Below, in pieces: positions 25,237 through 37,800 of a stretch of 64,000 nucleotides of DNA. A program made the translations under genes and the position numbers. The stretch comes from Tomocerus qinae. Its lineage: Eukaryota > Arthropoda > Collembola > Entomobryomorpha > Tomoceridae. The number at the start of each line of letters is the position of its first letter. Position 1 is the first letter of the stretch. The DNA lies in NCBI GenBank assembly GCA_020055645.1, contig CM034548.1, forward strand, positions 49,778,296 through 49,842,295, read 5' to 3'. The notes beneath the pieces are model-generated. The model ran no database searches. It was given only the letters and a program-made list of their open reading frames with translations, and had not been told where the DNA came from.

Positions 25237-25699
25237 GTTTTAAAAAACGCGAGAGTAGATAGTAGTGCACTAATGTGCGCGTGCCAAACTTTAGGTCTCG
25301 AAATCTCGATTAGGTACTACTGTGTACTACTGAACACTAATTATACGTGCTCTACTGGCATGTACTACCGTGGAAAGAACCCCTAATTGTCAACACCTTT
25401 TTGTCAACATTTTTTGCGGTTTTTTTGTCAACATCAATACTCTTTTTGTCAACACGTTATAAGGAAATGTACTCCTTATAGATGTGAACAGTTTACGTTA
25501 TACAATTCATGTAAGATATTGCGTTTTGTTGTAACATTCCTCTCCTAATCTAAATTACTGCCTGGGTTGATTACCATTTTATGCATTATCAGATGTTTAA
25601 ATTGCTGATAATGAATCCAAGAGGGAATAGAAGGTAAGTCGTTGACTCTGAATTTGTTCTCTTCAAGCTGTGCACTACACAATAATACATAAGGAAAAA

Positions 25700-25873
25700 A
25701 TGGCATCGCAGCTCCATTACCCAAATTTTAGTAAAGCGTCAAAAAAATTGTGTATTTGAGAAGCCAAGAAATTGGCATTGGAAAATCCAGAATATACTTT
25801 AGCCAGAATCATTGTGCAACGAAAGTGTACTAACAAATTAATCCACATGTTGCTAATTTTAAAAAACGCTTAA
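25700..25873 (+). pseudogene. Transposon-internal micro-ORF with one in-frame stop
   Basis: ATG at 25700 starts MASQLHYPNFSKASKKLCI, then a TGA, then in the same frame EAKKLALENPEYTLARIIVQ and on to TAA at 25873. The helical, lysine-rich character and the resumption in frame suggest a decayed DNA-binding segment. No family recognised. Confidence 0.45.
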
Positions 25874-26202
25874 AAAATAGTTCTCAACAAAACTAAAATG
25901 TCATTCTCAGAGTGGATTTACACATTATCGGACAAATTATAATATGTATAAATTATTTTACTGCCACATTAACTATTATTTGACTCAACTCTTAAGTTAG
26001 GATACTTAATTGTCACATATTTAATATTATTCATTGTATGACTTACTCAATTGTTATTATCTTATAACCACTTTAACACTCTCATGCTCGTATTACTCAC
26101 TTATTCACTCAATACAATTTCTAGTGCAATGAATAAAAATTTCTGCTGACAACAAAGGAAAAGTGGTGTTGACAAAAAGGAAAAGCGTGTTGACAGTTGT
26201 TT

Positions 26203-26550
26203 TTGCAAGCAGTGGTAGCTTGGCTAGTAGAGCGTTCGGAGCTCTAGGCCACTGCTGTTCGGACTCTCGGGTTCGATCCCTGCCATTGTCAAGGCTGTTT
26301 ATAGGGTTTGCTTGCTGGGTGACATTTCGGCTCGGTGAAAGTACGGGGATGTCATCCGTGGGAGGGGTGGATTAATTTCCTTAAATGCCGTAAAAAGCTG
26401 CCTCGTCCCTAAAATGCCTCACAAAGTAAATACGCAACACTCTACTGGCACGAGTGTATGTACATCCTTGGAAAGGCGGGCGGGGAAATCTTGACTGAGG
26501 AACCATACGCCTGTTAAAACTGGATATAAATTCACCTTACCTTAATCTGC
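26203..26550 (+). mobile_element. tRNA-derived SINE
   Basis: The head has a tRNA-like internal promoter: A-box-like GGTAGCTTGGCTAGTAGAGC near 26213 and B-box GGGTTCGATCCC near 26269. A tRNA-unrelated body of about 230 bp follows, ending in a CTTACCTTA-type tail. It is nested in the 'TTGTCAACA' transposon. The head has several changes relative to a real tRNA and no anticodon arm could be drawn with confidence. Confidence 0.7.
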
Positions 26551-26742
26551 CTAAGCAGAAGAACTAGAGTCATGGAAGGAAGAGCGCGCGGTGGCGAAAC
26601 ATTAGTTAGGTACTGAAACAGTCCCGTGTGTCTGATGTGGCCCATACTGACTATAAAGCTGTACTTTACTTTACTTTTACAAAAAGTACTTTTGATGTGT
26701 TGGGATTTTAGTGTTGACAATTAGGGGGTGAATCCTACCGTG

Positions 26743-28764
26743 TACTATTAGTAAGTACCCTAAAATGCACTGTTTTAGGGTCATAGTAGTACGTTTTCTG
26801 TATTACCAGCGTACATCGTTTAACATTAGAGGTATTAGTACACTATTTTGACCTACTCGGGAAGCGAGGGATACAAACGTCATCACGAAGAAGGAGCCAG
26901 GTTGAAGTTCCTAGAAATTTTAGCTGGCATTGATTAATTTTGCCATTACCTGCTGTGAACATGGGATACCAAACACCAACTCATTTGTGAAAAATTAAAA
27001 ATGCTAGAACATGCTCTAAGACATTAACTATAAACCGTCGCGTGGTTCCAGGAATTGTTTATGTACTTATGGATAAATCTGTACAGAGCCACATTTACCC
27101 TTAAAATAATAAGGCTGCGACTGCAAACTTCATGTACAAAGCATGCAGGGGCCTGATTGCAGCATGGAAAATTTTATAATCTTTCAAGTTTCTAGAAATT
27201 TCAGCTTGCATGGTGTAAGGGGTAATGCCTTCCCAGGCATACAGAAAGTATGTCTTTTTGTGATAGCCTCTGGCAGGTCGACAGCTCTAATAATCAAGTT
27301 TTAAAAAGTTCAAGTTCAAGTTTGGTTTTATTCAAGTGACAATATAGGCCCCCCAATTACACGAATTGAATTCAGTTGATAGCCTTCAGTTGATTGATAG
27401 TTGACTACCACTGCTCTTCCCCCAAAGTCATATATTATAGTTAAAATTTTCTTTACTAGCTAAGTAAAATATAGTAATGACAATTAACGTTTCTTAGTAC
27501 CTTACATTTTTCTGTCTCAACAAAGCTTTTTTTTACCAAATATTTTTTTGCCTGCCTTGAAAAACCTACCGGGTCAAGTATTAGCTACCGCAAAACATTT
27601 TCTGTTTGCCTGGGCTTTCCTTGCCTACCTAACATGCTATGAGAAAGAGACTAGCAGTGGAAGATGTTATTTAGGTAGGATGAGGATGTTTGTAATGCAA
27701 AAGGAGCATAAAATTGCAAATCTGGTCACGTGGCTGCATTAAGACTGAGCAGATTTTTGGGAACACAAAAATACCCCGAAATAGAACAGGTATGAAATCA
27801 AACAGGAATGTAATGTAATTACAATGAGATTGACAGATTAAAGATTTTTAAGGCTGGTTCTACGGGTCTTCATTACGTTTCGCAAAATCCTCCTACCTCC
27901 ATTACCACAAGGCGTACGAACCCAAATTTGAAATTGAAGATTCTTTGACTTATTATCTAGTGAACCTAGTCCTTAGAATTTTTTTAAACGGAAGTAAAAT
28001 AGTATTTTTTGATTTTTGAAAATAAAAAGTTGAGTCATTTTCTGCAAAAGTTAATACATGCAAAAGAGCCTGTGAGACAGATACATTACATCGGTAGTCG
28101 TTACTAATGGTGTAATTGAGAAAAGTAAGCTCTAGGTTCACTAGATATTTTTCTTCTCTTTCTTTATGGTATCTTTACAAAATCCCCAAAAGTGACCCCA
28201 AAAGGTCAAATCACGATTTTCAGTTATTACATGAGAGGATTGATATCATGGAGTAGGATGTCACTCTATTACCAACAGTAAATAGGAAAACCTGAAATGA
28301 AAAGGTTTTGCGGCTGATTTGTGATTGCGCTTGCCAGTTATAATACCCTATGTTAATGTTACAATAATATGCTTAGCATAATGTATACGTAATAAAATAA
28401 TGAGTTTAATGTTTTTGTAACAGGGTAGTTTTAATATTTCAATATTCTGTGGTATAAAAAATTGATTCATTTTGTGACACGGAACAAAACAGAGTAGGTA
28501 CTATACAATACCTACTATAACAAGAAATTATGGGGAGTTCATGTTTTATGTTGCTCTACGGCGCGAGAGTGGGCAGTATTTAGTAAAAGGTGAAAACCCA
28601 TAGAGCCAGCCTTAATATAGATTTTATCCTATTCTTAAGTTTAAGATCTAAATACAATGTCATTATTGTAGGTAATTTTATCTAACCTTAATTGTTGTTA
28701 ATTGAGGAACAAGAAGTGAAGGTTAAAGTGAGGTGAAGACTCTTATGGATGATGAGATAAGGAG
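26743..28764. other. No gene recognised apart from a LINE tail
   Basis: AT-rich. Contains only the LINE fragment at 27305-27430 and scattered short open frames. Confidence 0.55.
27305..27430 (-). mobile_element. LINE 3' UTR/tail fragment
   Basis: About 120 bp nearly matching the 3' UTR of the 29.3-kb LINE: the shared block GTGTAATTG..GGGCCTAT.TTGTCA, then GAATAAAACC and an (AACTTG)n tail. It is an extremely 5'-truncated insertion of the same family. Confidence 0.7.
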
Positions 28765-29010
28765 GTGAGGTACGTGAGTGCCCCAGATGGGAAGCCTAGC
28801 TGGCTTGAGGTGAGGTCCTCAGAAGGAAATCCCGACATAAGATTGAGGTATGTGAACTCCTCAGAGTGAGAAACCGACAAGAGGTGCAGGTGAGGGTTTC
28901 AGAGGGGAAACTCGGCATAAGGTGAGGTGGGCGAGGGCTTCAGAGGGGGAACTCAGCATGAGGCGAGGTACGTAAGATCCTCAGAGAGAACACCTAACAT
29001 GAGGTGAGGT
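28765..29010. repeat. Minisatellite of about 40-46 bp, six diverged units
   Basis: Units start GAGGTGAGGTACGTGAG and continue TCCTCAGAGGGGGAACTCGG then CATGAG. Purine-rich on the plus strand. No coding frame runs through it. Confidence 0.75.
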
Positions 29011-29269
29011 ATAGCCAATAAATCCCAACTGTGTAATGACCATGCATTGTTCAAAACACAAATTAAAAACGGATGTACACAATAATATAGAAAAAAAGCT
29101 ATTTTCGCTTGTGCAACCTACAGATCAATTTTTTAAAATTTGGACGAAAAAAAATCCAATGCCTCAATTTTGAGTCATGATGGAGCGTGAGGCGATAGGA
29201 CCTTTTCCCTTAAACTTTCCTTAATTCTTGTATTAAATAAACAATGCACCAATCGGAATTCATCTCATC

Positions 29270-29870
29270 TTCTAGAGTTTAGAGTTCAGTTTTATTCCAA
29301 TGACAAGATAGGCCCTTCAATTACACGAATCAAAATCGGTGATAGTTAGTAAAAACAATCGCCGCTCTTCACCAGCAGTCACAATACAAATAAACATTAA
29401 TAACTAGTAAATAATAAAACAACACGCAACGCAATTACATCAGTAAAAATTAAACATATTATCCCGCTTCGATTCCAATATCGTTTTAAATTGATCAACC
29501 AGCATAACTAAAGACATGTCTTTGTATACCCATTTTCGCGGTAACTTATTCCATGCTGCCGCAGCAGTATGTTTAACAGAAGTCAATCTAGATACAATAG
29601 AGGTTACTCGTGGAAAGGCACCACTATATTTAATATTTACATTGAACCAACTTTCAGTTCCTGCTAGCTTACCATTTAAATTTTTCCATACCAACTTTAC
29701 CAGGCCTATTTCTCGCCTTTCATGAATAGTAAACAATTGTAGCCTTTTTAGCAGACAATTAATTTTAATTTTGTTAAACCAACTACTAACAAATCTACTT
29801 CTTCTACAAAACATCGTATTACGCTTGGAGAGATACGGAGAACGGAATGGATGAAGAATGTCCATTCCAT
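29270..29870 (-). mobile_element. LINE 3' end (RT C-terminus and tail)
   Basis: An open frame at 29865-29440 encodes a typical LINE C-terminal domain (SRLTSVKHTAAAAWNKLPRK, KRLQLFTIHERREIGLVKL). Downstream on the minus strand come a short 3' UTR, AATAAA and an AACTCT-type tail. The rest of the element is missing. It belongs to a different family from the 6.8-kb LINE. Confidence 0.75.
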
Positions 29871-30524
29871 GTCATTATTATGATACTTAAACATAAGTAC
29901 ATATTATGCAATCGAGCAGGTTAAATAAACAAGCCTTGAGATGCTATTCCGGTGAAGTGTTTAATGGTGTTTGGAATCCATTCGAAACAAAACTTTATGT
30001 ATGAATTGTTCTTCAGGATATTATCGATTCCAAATTCTACGTTTATGCGCCTATTTAACTATATTAACAAAAGTTTCTGAGTTGCAAATGCAACAATAAT
30101 ATTAATTTATTGTGACCATGGATATCTTGTGTGTTTGTGGCAGTTAATTTTCTCCAAGTTAGCATAGCCATGGTCTACTAAACCATAGTAACCGAAATAA
30201 TTCGCCAAAATAAAAATGTAGACAAAACTACTCAGTGACATTTTTCAGGTAATCATTTATTCAATATTTAATTTCGCATTCTACAGATAACAGTATTATC
30301 ACGTGATAACTATGATATTTCTGTATGATTAAGGATTAATAAAGATATTAAGAAAATAAGTACCCATCTGTGATGATCCTTAATGACGACGATCCCGACC
30401 ATGAAGTGAGTAGTCTTACCCAGATTAAGTGAGCAGGGACGCGACATCTATCTCCATTTAATTAATTGATTTTTGGGGGAAACGGAAGTAGTTTGGCACA
30501 TATGCCATAGAATGATCCACGCAT

Positions 30525-30530
30525 TTTATT
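30525..30530 (-). terminator. Poly(A) signal of the ZFC3H1-like gene
   Basis: AATAAA on the minus strand about 135 nt downstream of the stop. It is the first canonical signal after the CDS. Confidence 0.55.
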
Positions 30531-30664
30531 TCTGTATAATAAATATCTGTAATATAAAACTGAATGTACCCATCGCTCTTCTACCTCTCTTCATCTATAT
30601 ATTGTGCAGACCGAAGGGCGAGGGATGAAAAGCATTGAGTGATTGGCTGGTAATGGCAGGTGAA

Positions 30665-31841
30665 TTAAGGAGGTTGGTCTGGGACATCCGGTGAGGGGGG
30701 AGCGATCATCTCATCGGAAAAACAGGGCGGAATTGGCTCGTCCAAATCTCTGTCCCCCATCAGCACGTCACTGAAACTGACATCAGTCAAAATGGGCATG
30801 GCCGTCTCCTCATCTTCCTTACTCGCCTCCAGGTCAATTTGGTATGATGGGATTTCAACCCCTGACGATGGGGGCGGCTCTGGTAACTCCTCCGCCTGAC
30901 GACTAGCAGCACTGGACACTGAGGAGGGTGGGGCAGAGGATGGCAATGGGCCGGAGGATGGCAAGGAGCCAGAGGGTGGCAAGGGGCCAGAGGATGGCAA
31001 GGGGCCAGAGGGTGGCAAGGGGCCAGAGGATGGCAAGGGGCCAGAGGATAACAAGGGGCCAGAGGATAGCAAAGGGCCAGATGATGACAAGGGGCCAGAT
31101 GATGGCAAGGGGCCAGAGGATGGCAAGGGGCCAGAGGATGGCAAGGGGCCAGAGGATGGCAAGGGGCCAGAGGATAACAAGGGGCCAGAGGATAGGAAAG
31201 GGCCAGATGATGGCAAGGGGCCAGATGATGGCAAGGGGCCAGAGGATGGCAAGGGACCAGAGGTTGGCAAGGGACCAGAGGATGGCAAGGGGCCAGAGGA
31301 TAGCAAGGGGCCAGAGGATGGCAAGGGGCCAGAGGATGGCAAGGGGCCAGAGGATCGCAAGGGGTCAGAGGATGGCAAAGGGCCAGAGCGTGGCAAGGGG
31401 CCAGAGCGTGGCAAGGGGCCAGAGGACGGCAAGGGGCCCGAGGCCAACAGAATCCCATTCTCCAATGACTTATTCTTCTCGTTAAACTTTTTCATGGACG
31501 ACGACTGTTTCCGCACTTGTTTGACCATGTCCTTCAACTCGTTCTCTCCCTGAGAGGGTAGCTTGTACAAGGGGCCAGACACTTGCTGCCCGATCTCCGC
31601 ACAACTCTTGGTCAACTCAATGCACTTGTTCCTCATGGCAAAGCTGACCTTGGACGACTGGCGCACTTCTCCCGCCAAAATTGCCGCGCTCTTCTTGGTG
31701 ATTTGCATACGCTTCACAGCAGCCTCCAGCTCCGTGCGTAACTTTTCCACCTCCTTATACAACTGCCTGAAGTAAATCCTTTTTTCCTTGTAATTCGCCA
31801 TCGAAGAATGGAGTTTCACAAACATCTCCGTGGCCGTTGAT
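30665..31841 (-). CDS. ZFC3H1-like exon 4 (coiled coil, hexapeptide array, C-terminus)
   Basis: Acceptor GTTGTTGCAG then STATEMFVKLHSSMANYKEK, with coiled coil to about FNEKNKSLENG. Next come 28 tandem copies of S-G-P-L-P-S-like hexamers, then an acidic, proline-rich tail ending SPDVPDQPP and TAA. An AATAAA on the minus strand (30530-30525) lies about 135 nt past the stop, supporting a true gene end here. The overlapping long frames on both strands through the repeat are shadows of the 18-bp unit. Confidence 0.8.
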
Positions 31842-34800
31842 CTGCAACAACAACGACAATAAAAGCCATTCAACAAATATACATCTTCACAATCCAAACA
31901 CAAAACGCTACCTAACTTATCCATTTTAATCTCGGTGACCACCATCGAAAATACACTTCGATGTACATAAAACAGTTTTCTCAAGAGTTGATGACTATTT
32001 AGAGTGAGCAAAAGAACGGCTGAATGGAACGATGCTTGCATGGCTAAAAATCTTTTCCAATAAGAATTTCTAAAAATTACAATGGATCCTTGGAGCCCTA
32101 ACAAGCAATGCTACCCGCATCAATCATCATAAAATATTATAAAAAATAAAAAACATAGACTAGGAATTAGATATAATTAGGTAGGTACTTCAAAATAAAG
32201 GAAACAATCTTTTATAAAAGGGGGGGGGTGGTACTACTGGTACTATAGCTTGTATTAAAAGGTCTTCGAGATATAAAGAAATCTGTCTTTAGATGAAAAG
32301 GAAGGTATATTTATTTATAAACAATGAAAATAAGTCTCGTATTATGACCGTCGTCTTATGTCCATGTAAGAATTCGTCAATATGAGGATTTCCACGTATT
32401 TTGGACGTCTAGACGAGCCCTCATCTTAAGATGAGGGCTCGTCTAGACGTCCTCGTTTAAACGAGCCAAGGGTATGCAACTGCTAGAATCAGTTAGGCAT
32501 CAACCAATCCATTCTAAAAAAAGGTCCCTTCATTCCAAAGACAATTTCCCTCATTTTTAAGACAATTTTCTTGTTTACCTTCATTTTCTTCCTTTACCCA
32601 ATTTTGAAAGAATGCAAAGACGCAATCCTTTATTTTGAGAACCAATTAAGTGACAATCTGTGATTGATAACCAAGAGGTTGTGTTATGAAAGAAACGGTA
32701 CCGAGTACTAATCAGTTTGTTCTCTGTCGCGGCCAACTGCAACTTTAAATGGGATTTATTCATCTTCTTCATCAGCGTCGCTTTCAGTAGTTTTTCCCGT
32801 AGTTCTAGCTCCTCCTTTTTCCTCACCATTTCCGTCTCCTGCGCCAAAAGACATTAATCAGCAAGTCTCACTACAACAGCTAAGCAAAAAGATTCCTTTA
32901 TTAGGACAATTACCGCGGAGAGAGATGTACTAGGTGTTGAGATACCGCTGGCCAGGGCTTCTCGAGTCCGTTCTGACAACTCTTCGGAATTCTGCGTTGA
33001 CGTCTGGCTCGGCAACTTCTTCTTCCCTCCAGACCTCTGTCCCAGCAACTCTTTGAGCGACGCCTGAATAATTTCATCTGACGACATCTTGGAAAATAAA
33101 TTCCCCTCCTTCGCCTCTACTGTTTTCCGAGCAGACCTGAGCATGGCACTCAGAGCGACATCGAAATTTGGCGGCAGCGCCACAGGCGCTGGATTTGCTT
33201 GACTGCTATTATCAGACTTTGCACGCTCCTCGTCCGAATCCGACGAACTGTCTTCTCCGAGAGGAATTACAATTTTATTGATTGGCTTAGTCGGTATGTT
33301 CCGCTGAAAATTCATCGGCGGGATATTCTGGATTGTCTTCTTATGGAATTGTTTTGTTTTGCAGCGTTGGAGAGACTCCAAGTATGCCGCCGAATTTGCT
33401 CCTAAAACCACCGGCGTGGTTGGTCGACCTCGGTTCCCTCCCACGACGATTTCCCTTCCAGCAAGAATCGATAAAGCATGTCCGACGACGCTGCTTGTAG
33501 AACAACTGGTAGCTGATACAACAGGAGCGGTTGGCGGCAGTTTTATCACACCACCAGGGGAACTTTTGGGAACTTGAACGCGATTAGCGGTTGTGTCTTT
33601 CCGACCCGTTTCCATTGAATTGGGAATTGTTCGAGCAGGAAGATTGGGTGCCACGGGGCAAATATTTACTGATTGAGGGACAGCTTTAGAGACCCCAGTT
33701 TGTATGGCTGTGGATGGCAGTGACTTGGAAGCGGGGAACAAGGCGTTCTTCGTTCCAGATAATGTCAAGGGCTTAGACAACGATGGTATAGGAGAGGATG
33801 ACGATTGTAGACTAGTGGGGGGGGGCCGTCCTAAGGCAGAAGGCAGATCGGACTGTCGAGTCCCATTGCATGAACCTGGAACCTTTCTCTGTGCACAATT
33901 CTTGGAACTGGCGAGTGACCCTGTTGCGGGTTGTGTTGGAATTGTTGGAGGGTTTGGCGAAGGTGCATTATCCTTGTGGGCTTGTGTTGATGAGCTTTGG
34001 ATGGCTGTAGGCTTCGGGAGGGACGATGATTTGTTCTCCATTGACTTAGAGTAACTCTTTGAAGACTGATTCTTGCCGGCTACTTCCGAGCTTGGGGACA
34101 GAATGATAGGGTTTAATGGTAGTTGAGTCGTCTCCTTCGGAGTATTGGAAGGGGTGGCGGACGACGGCGGAGCACTGACTGTGGTAGTTGGTATGATGAC
34201 TGAGGTCACTCTCTCGGGGCCTGGCTGTGGTGACTGTTGGGCCGTATTGCGTTGCTCAGGTGTTTTCTTGTCGGATAATTTAGTGGGCCCCAATCTGCTC
34301 TTCAGCAGACTGGACGAGGACGGAGCAACCGGTTTTAGTAAATCAGAACCAAACGATGAAATTGGTGGAGGAGGGAGCTTAACTGCTCCGACTATATTAC
34401 TTTCCTTTTGGTTGTCTACAGAGAATGCGGGCTTTGCTATTGTTGGCTTGTCCAAATGACTAGGATTCGGGCTTCCGGTATTTAATCTCTGAGACTCATT
34501 TGAAAACGTCTTGATTTTTATCGGTGCTTTCACGATATGAGAGTTTCCATCTGATTGCAAAGGTCGCTTGATCCCTCCTGCCACTGGTGTACTTTGAGTT
34601 GATCCAGTTTCAAATTTGACATTGGGCGGTCCCATCTCTGGTTTATCTGCTAAGACTTCGCATTTCATTTTATAATCCGATATTGCACCGGCGGACAAAT
34701 GTCTTGTTCTCAGGTCAAGTCCTGCTTCCCCTAATGAACGAGACTTCAGGGCTGACAGTTCAGCCTTCAGATTGTGGCGAGCATTCAAGTTATTTCGAAG

Positions 34801-37800
34801 GTCTGGTAGAGACTCTGGTGATGGATATGAATTGGCTACTAATTTGATCTCCAACAAATTAGAATTTGAGGCGCAAGGGGTGGACTGAGTGACTCCATTT
34901 TGTTTGCACTCGTCCCGGGTGTCTGGAGGTGTTGATCTTTTCCGAGTAGGAAGAGTGGACGTTATGGTCGCATGCAGAGCATTTACAAACTCAAAGATCT
35001 TCCCATTGTACTCTATGGCACTTGGAATTGGAAAATGGGGAATCTGAATATCTGGTTTTCTGGAGTTACAAGACGAACTTTGATAAGTTGGGGTGCTGTT
35101 GAAATCTAGAGGTGTTAGTGATTGGACGAACTTGGGACATGGGTGAGCCGAATCAATGACAGGTGGGCAACAAGGTGGATGGAAATCCACTGTGCGATGA
35201 AACTTGGGAGTAGTTTCAAATGTATTTTCAACAGGAGTAGTCATTGTAATCGGGGTGGGTAGTAAGGTTCGTCCCGGCAAGGTATGAGCCGATTTTTTTG
35301 GATTGTATGCATTCCGTGAGAAACTGCTGGGAGCCGGAATGTTTGTTGGTATGACACGGACAGTTCTCCGGGGACAATCTCGAGGCCGCTCAGTGAGCGT
35401 CATGTTTTTAGGTGGCGTCCCCAAAACAGACTCTCTGAGGAAAGTGACAGTTGGTTCGCAGGGCGGCAACGGCGGGGAATGAGATTCATAGTGGTTGGAC
35501 ACAGACATCCGGACTATCCCAACGGGTCGGTTCGAATTGGCCTCAAACAATAATTCGCTTTCCAATCTGTTGTCTATCCAGGGTGCACGCACAGCGGGGT
35601 CGTGACCAGATCTTGTTGAATGACGTACATTGGAATATCTCGGATCTCCAGTGGTCTCAGCAACAGGTGGTTGAGGTGACCGCATTGATAAAGGAGGCCA
35701 GTAGATATCGGGCACAGACTGTCTTGGGGCAGCCATTACGACATTGGGTCCCATGGTTGTGTAACTGCGAGTTCTAATGACGTCTGAGTATCTAGTGGAT
35801 TTATCATGATGCATAGGCCTTGGGGAATTTGAGGGCGTCAGTCTTTCTTTGGCATTCATTGAATTGATGCATTTTGGTGAAGTCCATGAAGAGCGTCTTT
35901 TTGTACTAACTGAGTCCACGGTGCTTGACCGTGTCATGGTTTGGTCGATTGTTACACGGCGACAGACTTGCATTGACTCGTCTCTGGTCACTTGTACCGA
36001 CATGTCCGGCATGACAACATTTTCATCCAATATCACTGCTGCGACAGGTGCTGACCTTATCGGAAGTGTCCCCGTCACTTCTCTCCCGGGAGTCCCCACC
36101 ATTTTATTCTTCTGAGCAAGGTCCAATAAAAGACGATTTCTGAGTTCATGCAATTCTTCGTCAACAGCTTCATCCTTTTTCGCCTCCTGTCGCTGTAAAT
36201 TATTGAAGAGTCCTTCTAAAGCTACTCTTCTAAGCTCCAGCTCTTCGGCCCCACCGTCCTCGCTCTCCTTCCCATCACAACTGACTTTCTCATCGTCACT
36301 AGAATTCAGCTCAATCAATTCGGGACTGATTTGAGGCTTTGGCTCCGGGGACAGGATCACGACCGACTCTGTGGACTCGGACCGTGTCAACGTCGCCTTC
36401 TCAGTACTGGAGCGTGTCAACGCCGCTTTCTCAGTGCTGGAGCGGGTCAACGTCGCCTTCTCTATATTAGGTCTCTTCGGATCACAACGTATCTCCCGCC
36501 TGGTGACCACGGGCATCCCGTCCACCTCCGACAATTTCACGATGGTTTCGATTTTGTGTTTCTTTCGTTTCTTGGAAGGGTGGGCAGCAGATCTGTCAAG
36601 AGAGTTGCTCGAATTTCGCACTCGGAGAGTTTCAGTCTTCCCGGTTGATGAATAATGTTTTGAGCTGCTATGAGTATCTTTTGTAATGTCATGACGAGTG
36701 GAAGTACTATGGCTGTGGCGTCGCTTAGAATTTCTTGCTTTGGTACTCTTGGACAAACCTGCACCGTTCGATGGACTTCGACGCTTATCAACGGACCTCC
36801 ATTTACCCTCGTCCGGGTGATCTGTGACATACAAATAGCTTAAAGGTCTCCCTATGCACCCCATTTCCCCAATCCTAGACTCTCACCTTCTACTTCCGCC
36901 CACCATTTTTCAGCACAACTCAATTGGTAAATCTAATATGCCCAGAAGATATTTAAAACATTTCTCCCCAGTCCCTAGCTCACCGATTTTACTAAACCCC
37001 TAGGAATCCACTAGCTAGCCTGGGCCCCATCATTTAATAGTTTTTGGGCCTCAGATTTTCTACAAATTCTATTCCATCTATTTATTTATATCACAGAAGT
37101 AGAAGTAATAGTAAAGCTGCAAGAATAATGATGTGAGACGTATAGTGACAGACTGCAGCTACAACAACGTCATTTCCCACTACAACTAAAACCCGGCTAC
37201 TTCGAGGAAGAACTAATTGACGTGGTCTATAACTCCTATTACTATTCTTTATAATATTAATCTCATTGACTCATATTACCCAAGATTACAAGGTCAAGGT
37301 GAAGGCATAGAGGGATATTCCCCAATTTTGCACCCAATTCGAATTCTACCTATACTGCCACAGAGAAGTAAGTTGGAATTTATGGTGATAATTTAGATAA
37401 GTAACAACTAACTGAAGAAACCTAAAACAAGCTATGTGACGCAAATATCATCCAAGTAGAATCTGTCATAGCCATTCAGAGTACACGGATAGTTAGGTGT
37501 GTGGGTATTATCGTTTCACTCACACCTTTCCTGCATTCATTAGAAAGACAATGGATCATGTGGTATATTACAATAGGCTTATCCTCAACGAGAACTTGGA
37601 GCCGAGAACATCAACATATTGATATATATAGTGCAGGTGTACCTCTCACGTTGATGTTCTCGGCTCCAAGTTCTCGTCGAGGATAAGCCTATTGTAATAT
37701 CCACATGATCCATTGTCTTTCTAATGAATAGAGGATAGGTGAGAGAAAAATGATAATAAAACGAAGGGAAGTCAATGCTCGGAACTCTGACGTTTTCTCC

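Larger units (their letters stand above)
25373..26734. mobile_element. DNA transposon with 'TTGTCAACA' subterminal repeats and 8-bp target duplication
   Basis: Exact 8-bp duplication CTACCGTG (25365-25372 and 26735-26742). Ends GAAAGAACCCCTAATTGTCA and, on the other strand, GATTCACCCCCTAATTGTCA. Left subterminal TTGTCAACA occurs four times, with matching TGTTGACA copies at the right. A damaged small ORF lies at 25700-25873. A tRNA-like SINE is inserted near the right end. Same layout as the 'GTGCCA' family but unrelated in sequence. Confidence 0.85.

Noticed and set aside
30787..31485. Long open frames on both strands (proline/cysteine-rich and arginine/glycine-rich) as separate genes
   Set aside because: Shadows of the 18-bp minisatellite in the last exon of the ZFC3H1-like gene.
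33359..36655. Plus-strand open frames opposite the large ZFC3H1-like exon
   Set aside because: Antisense shadows of a long GC-richer coding exon.
37501..37686. 61-codon open frame as a gene
   Set aside because: Lies across the arms of the intronic inverted repeat.
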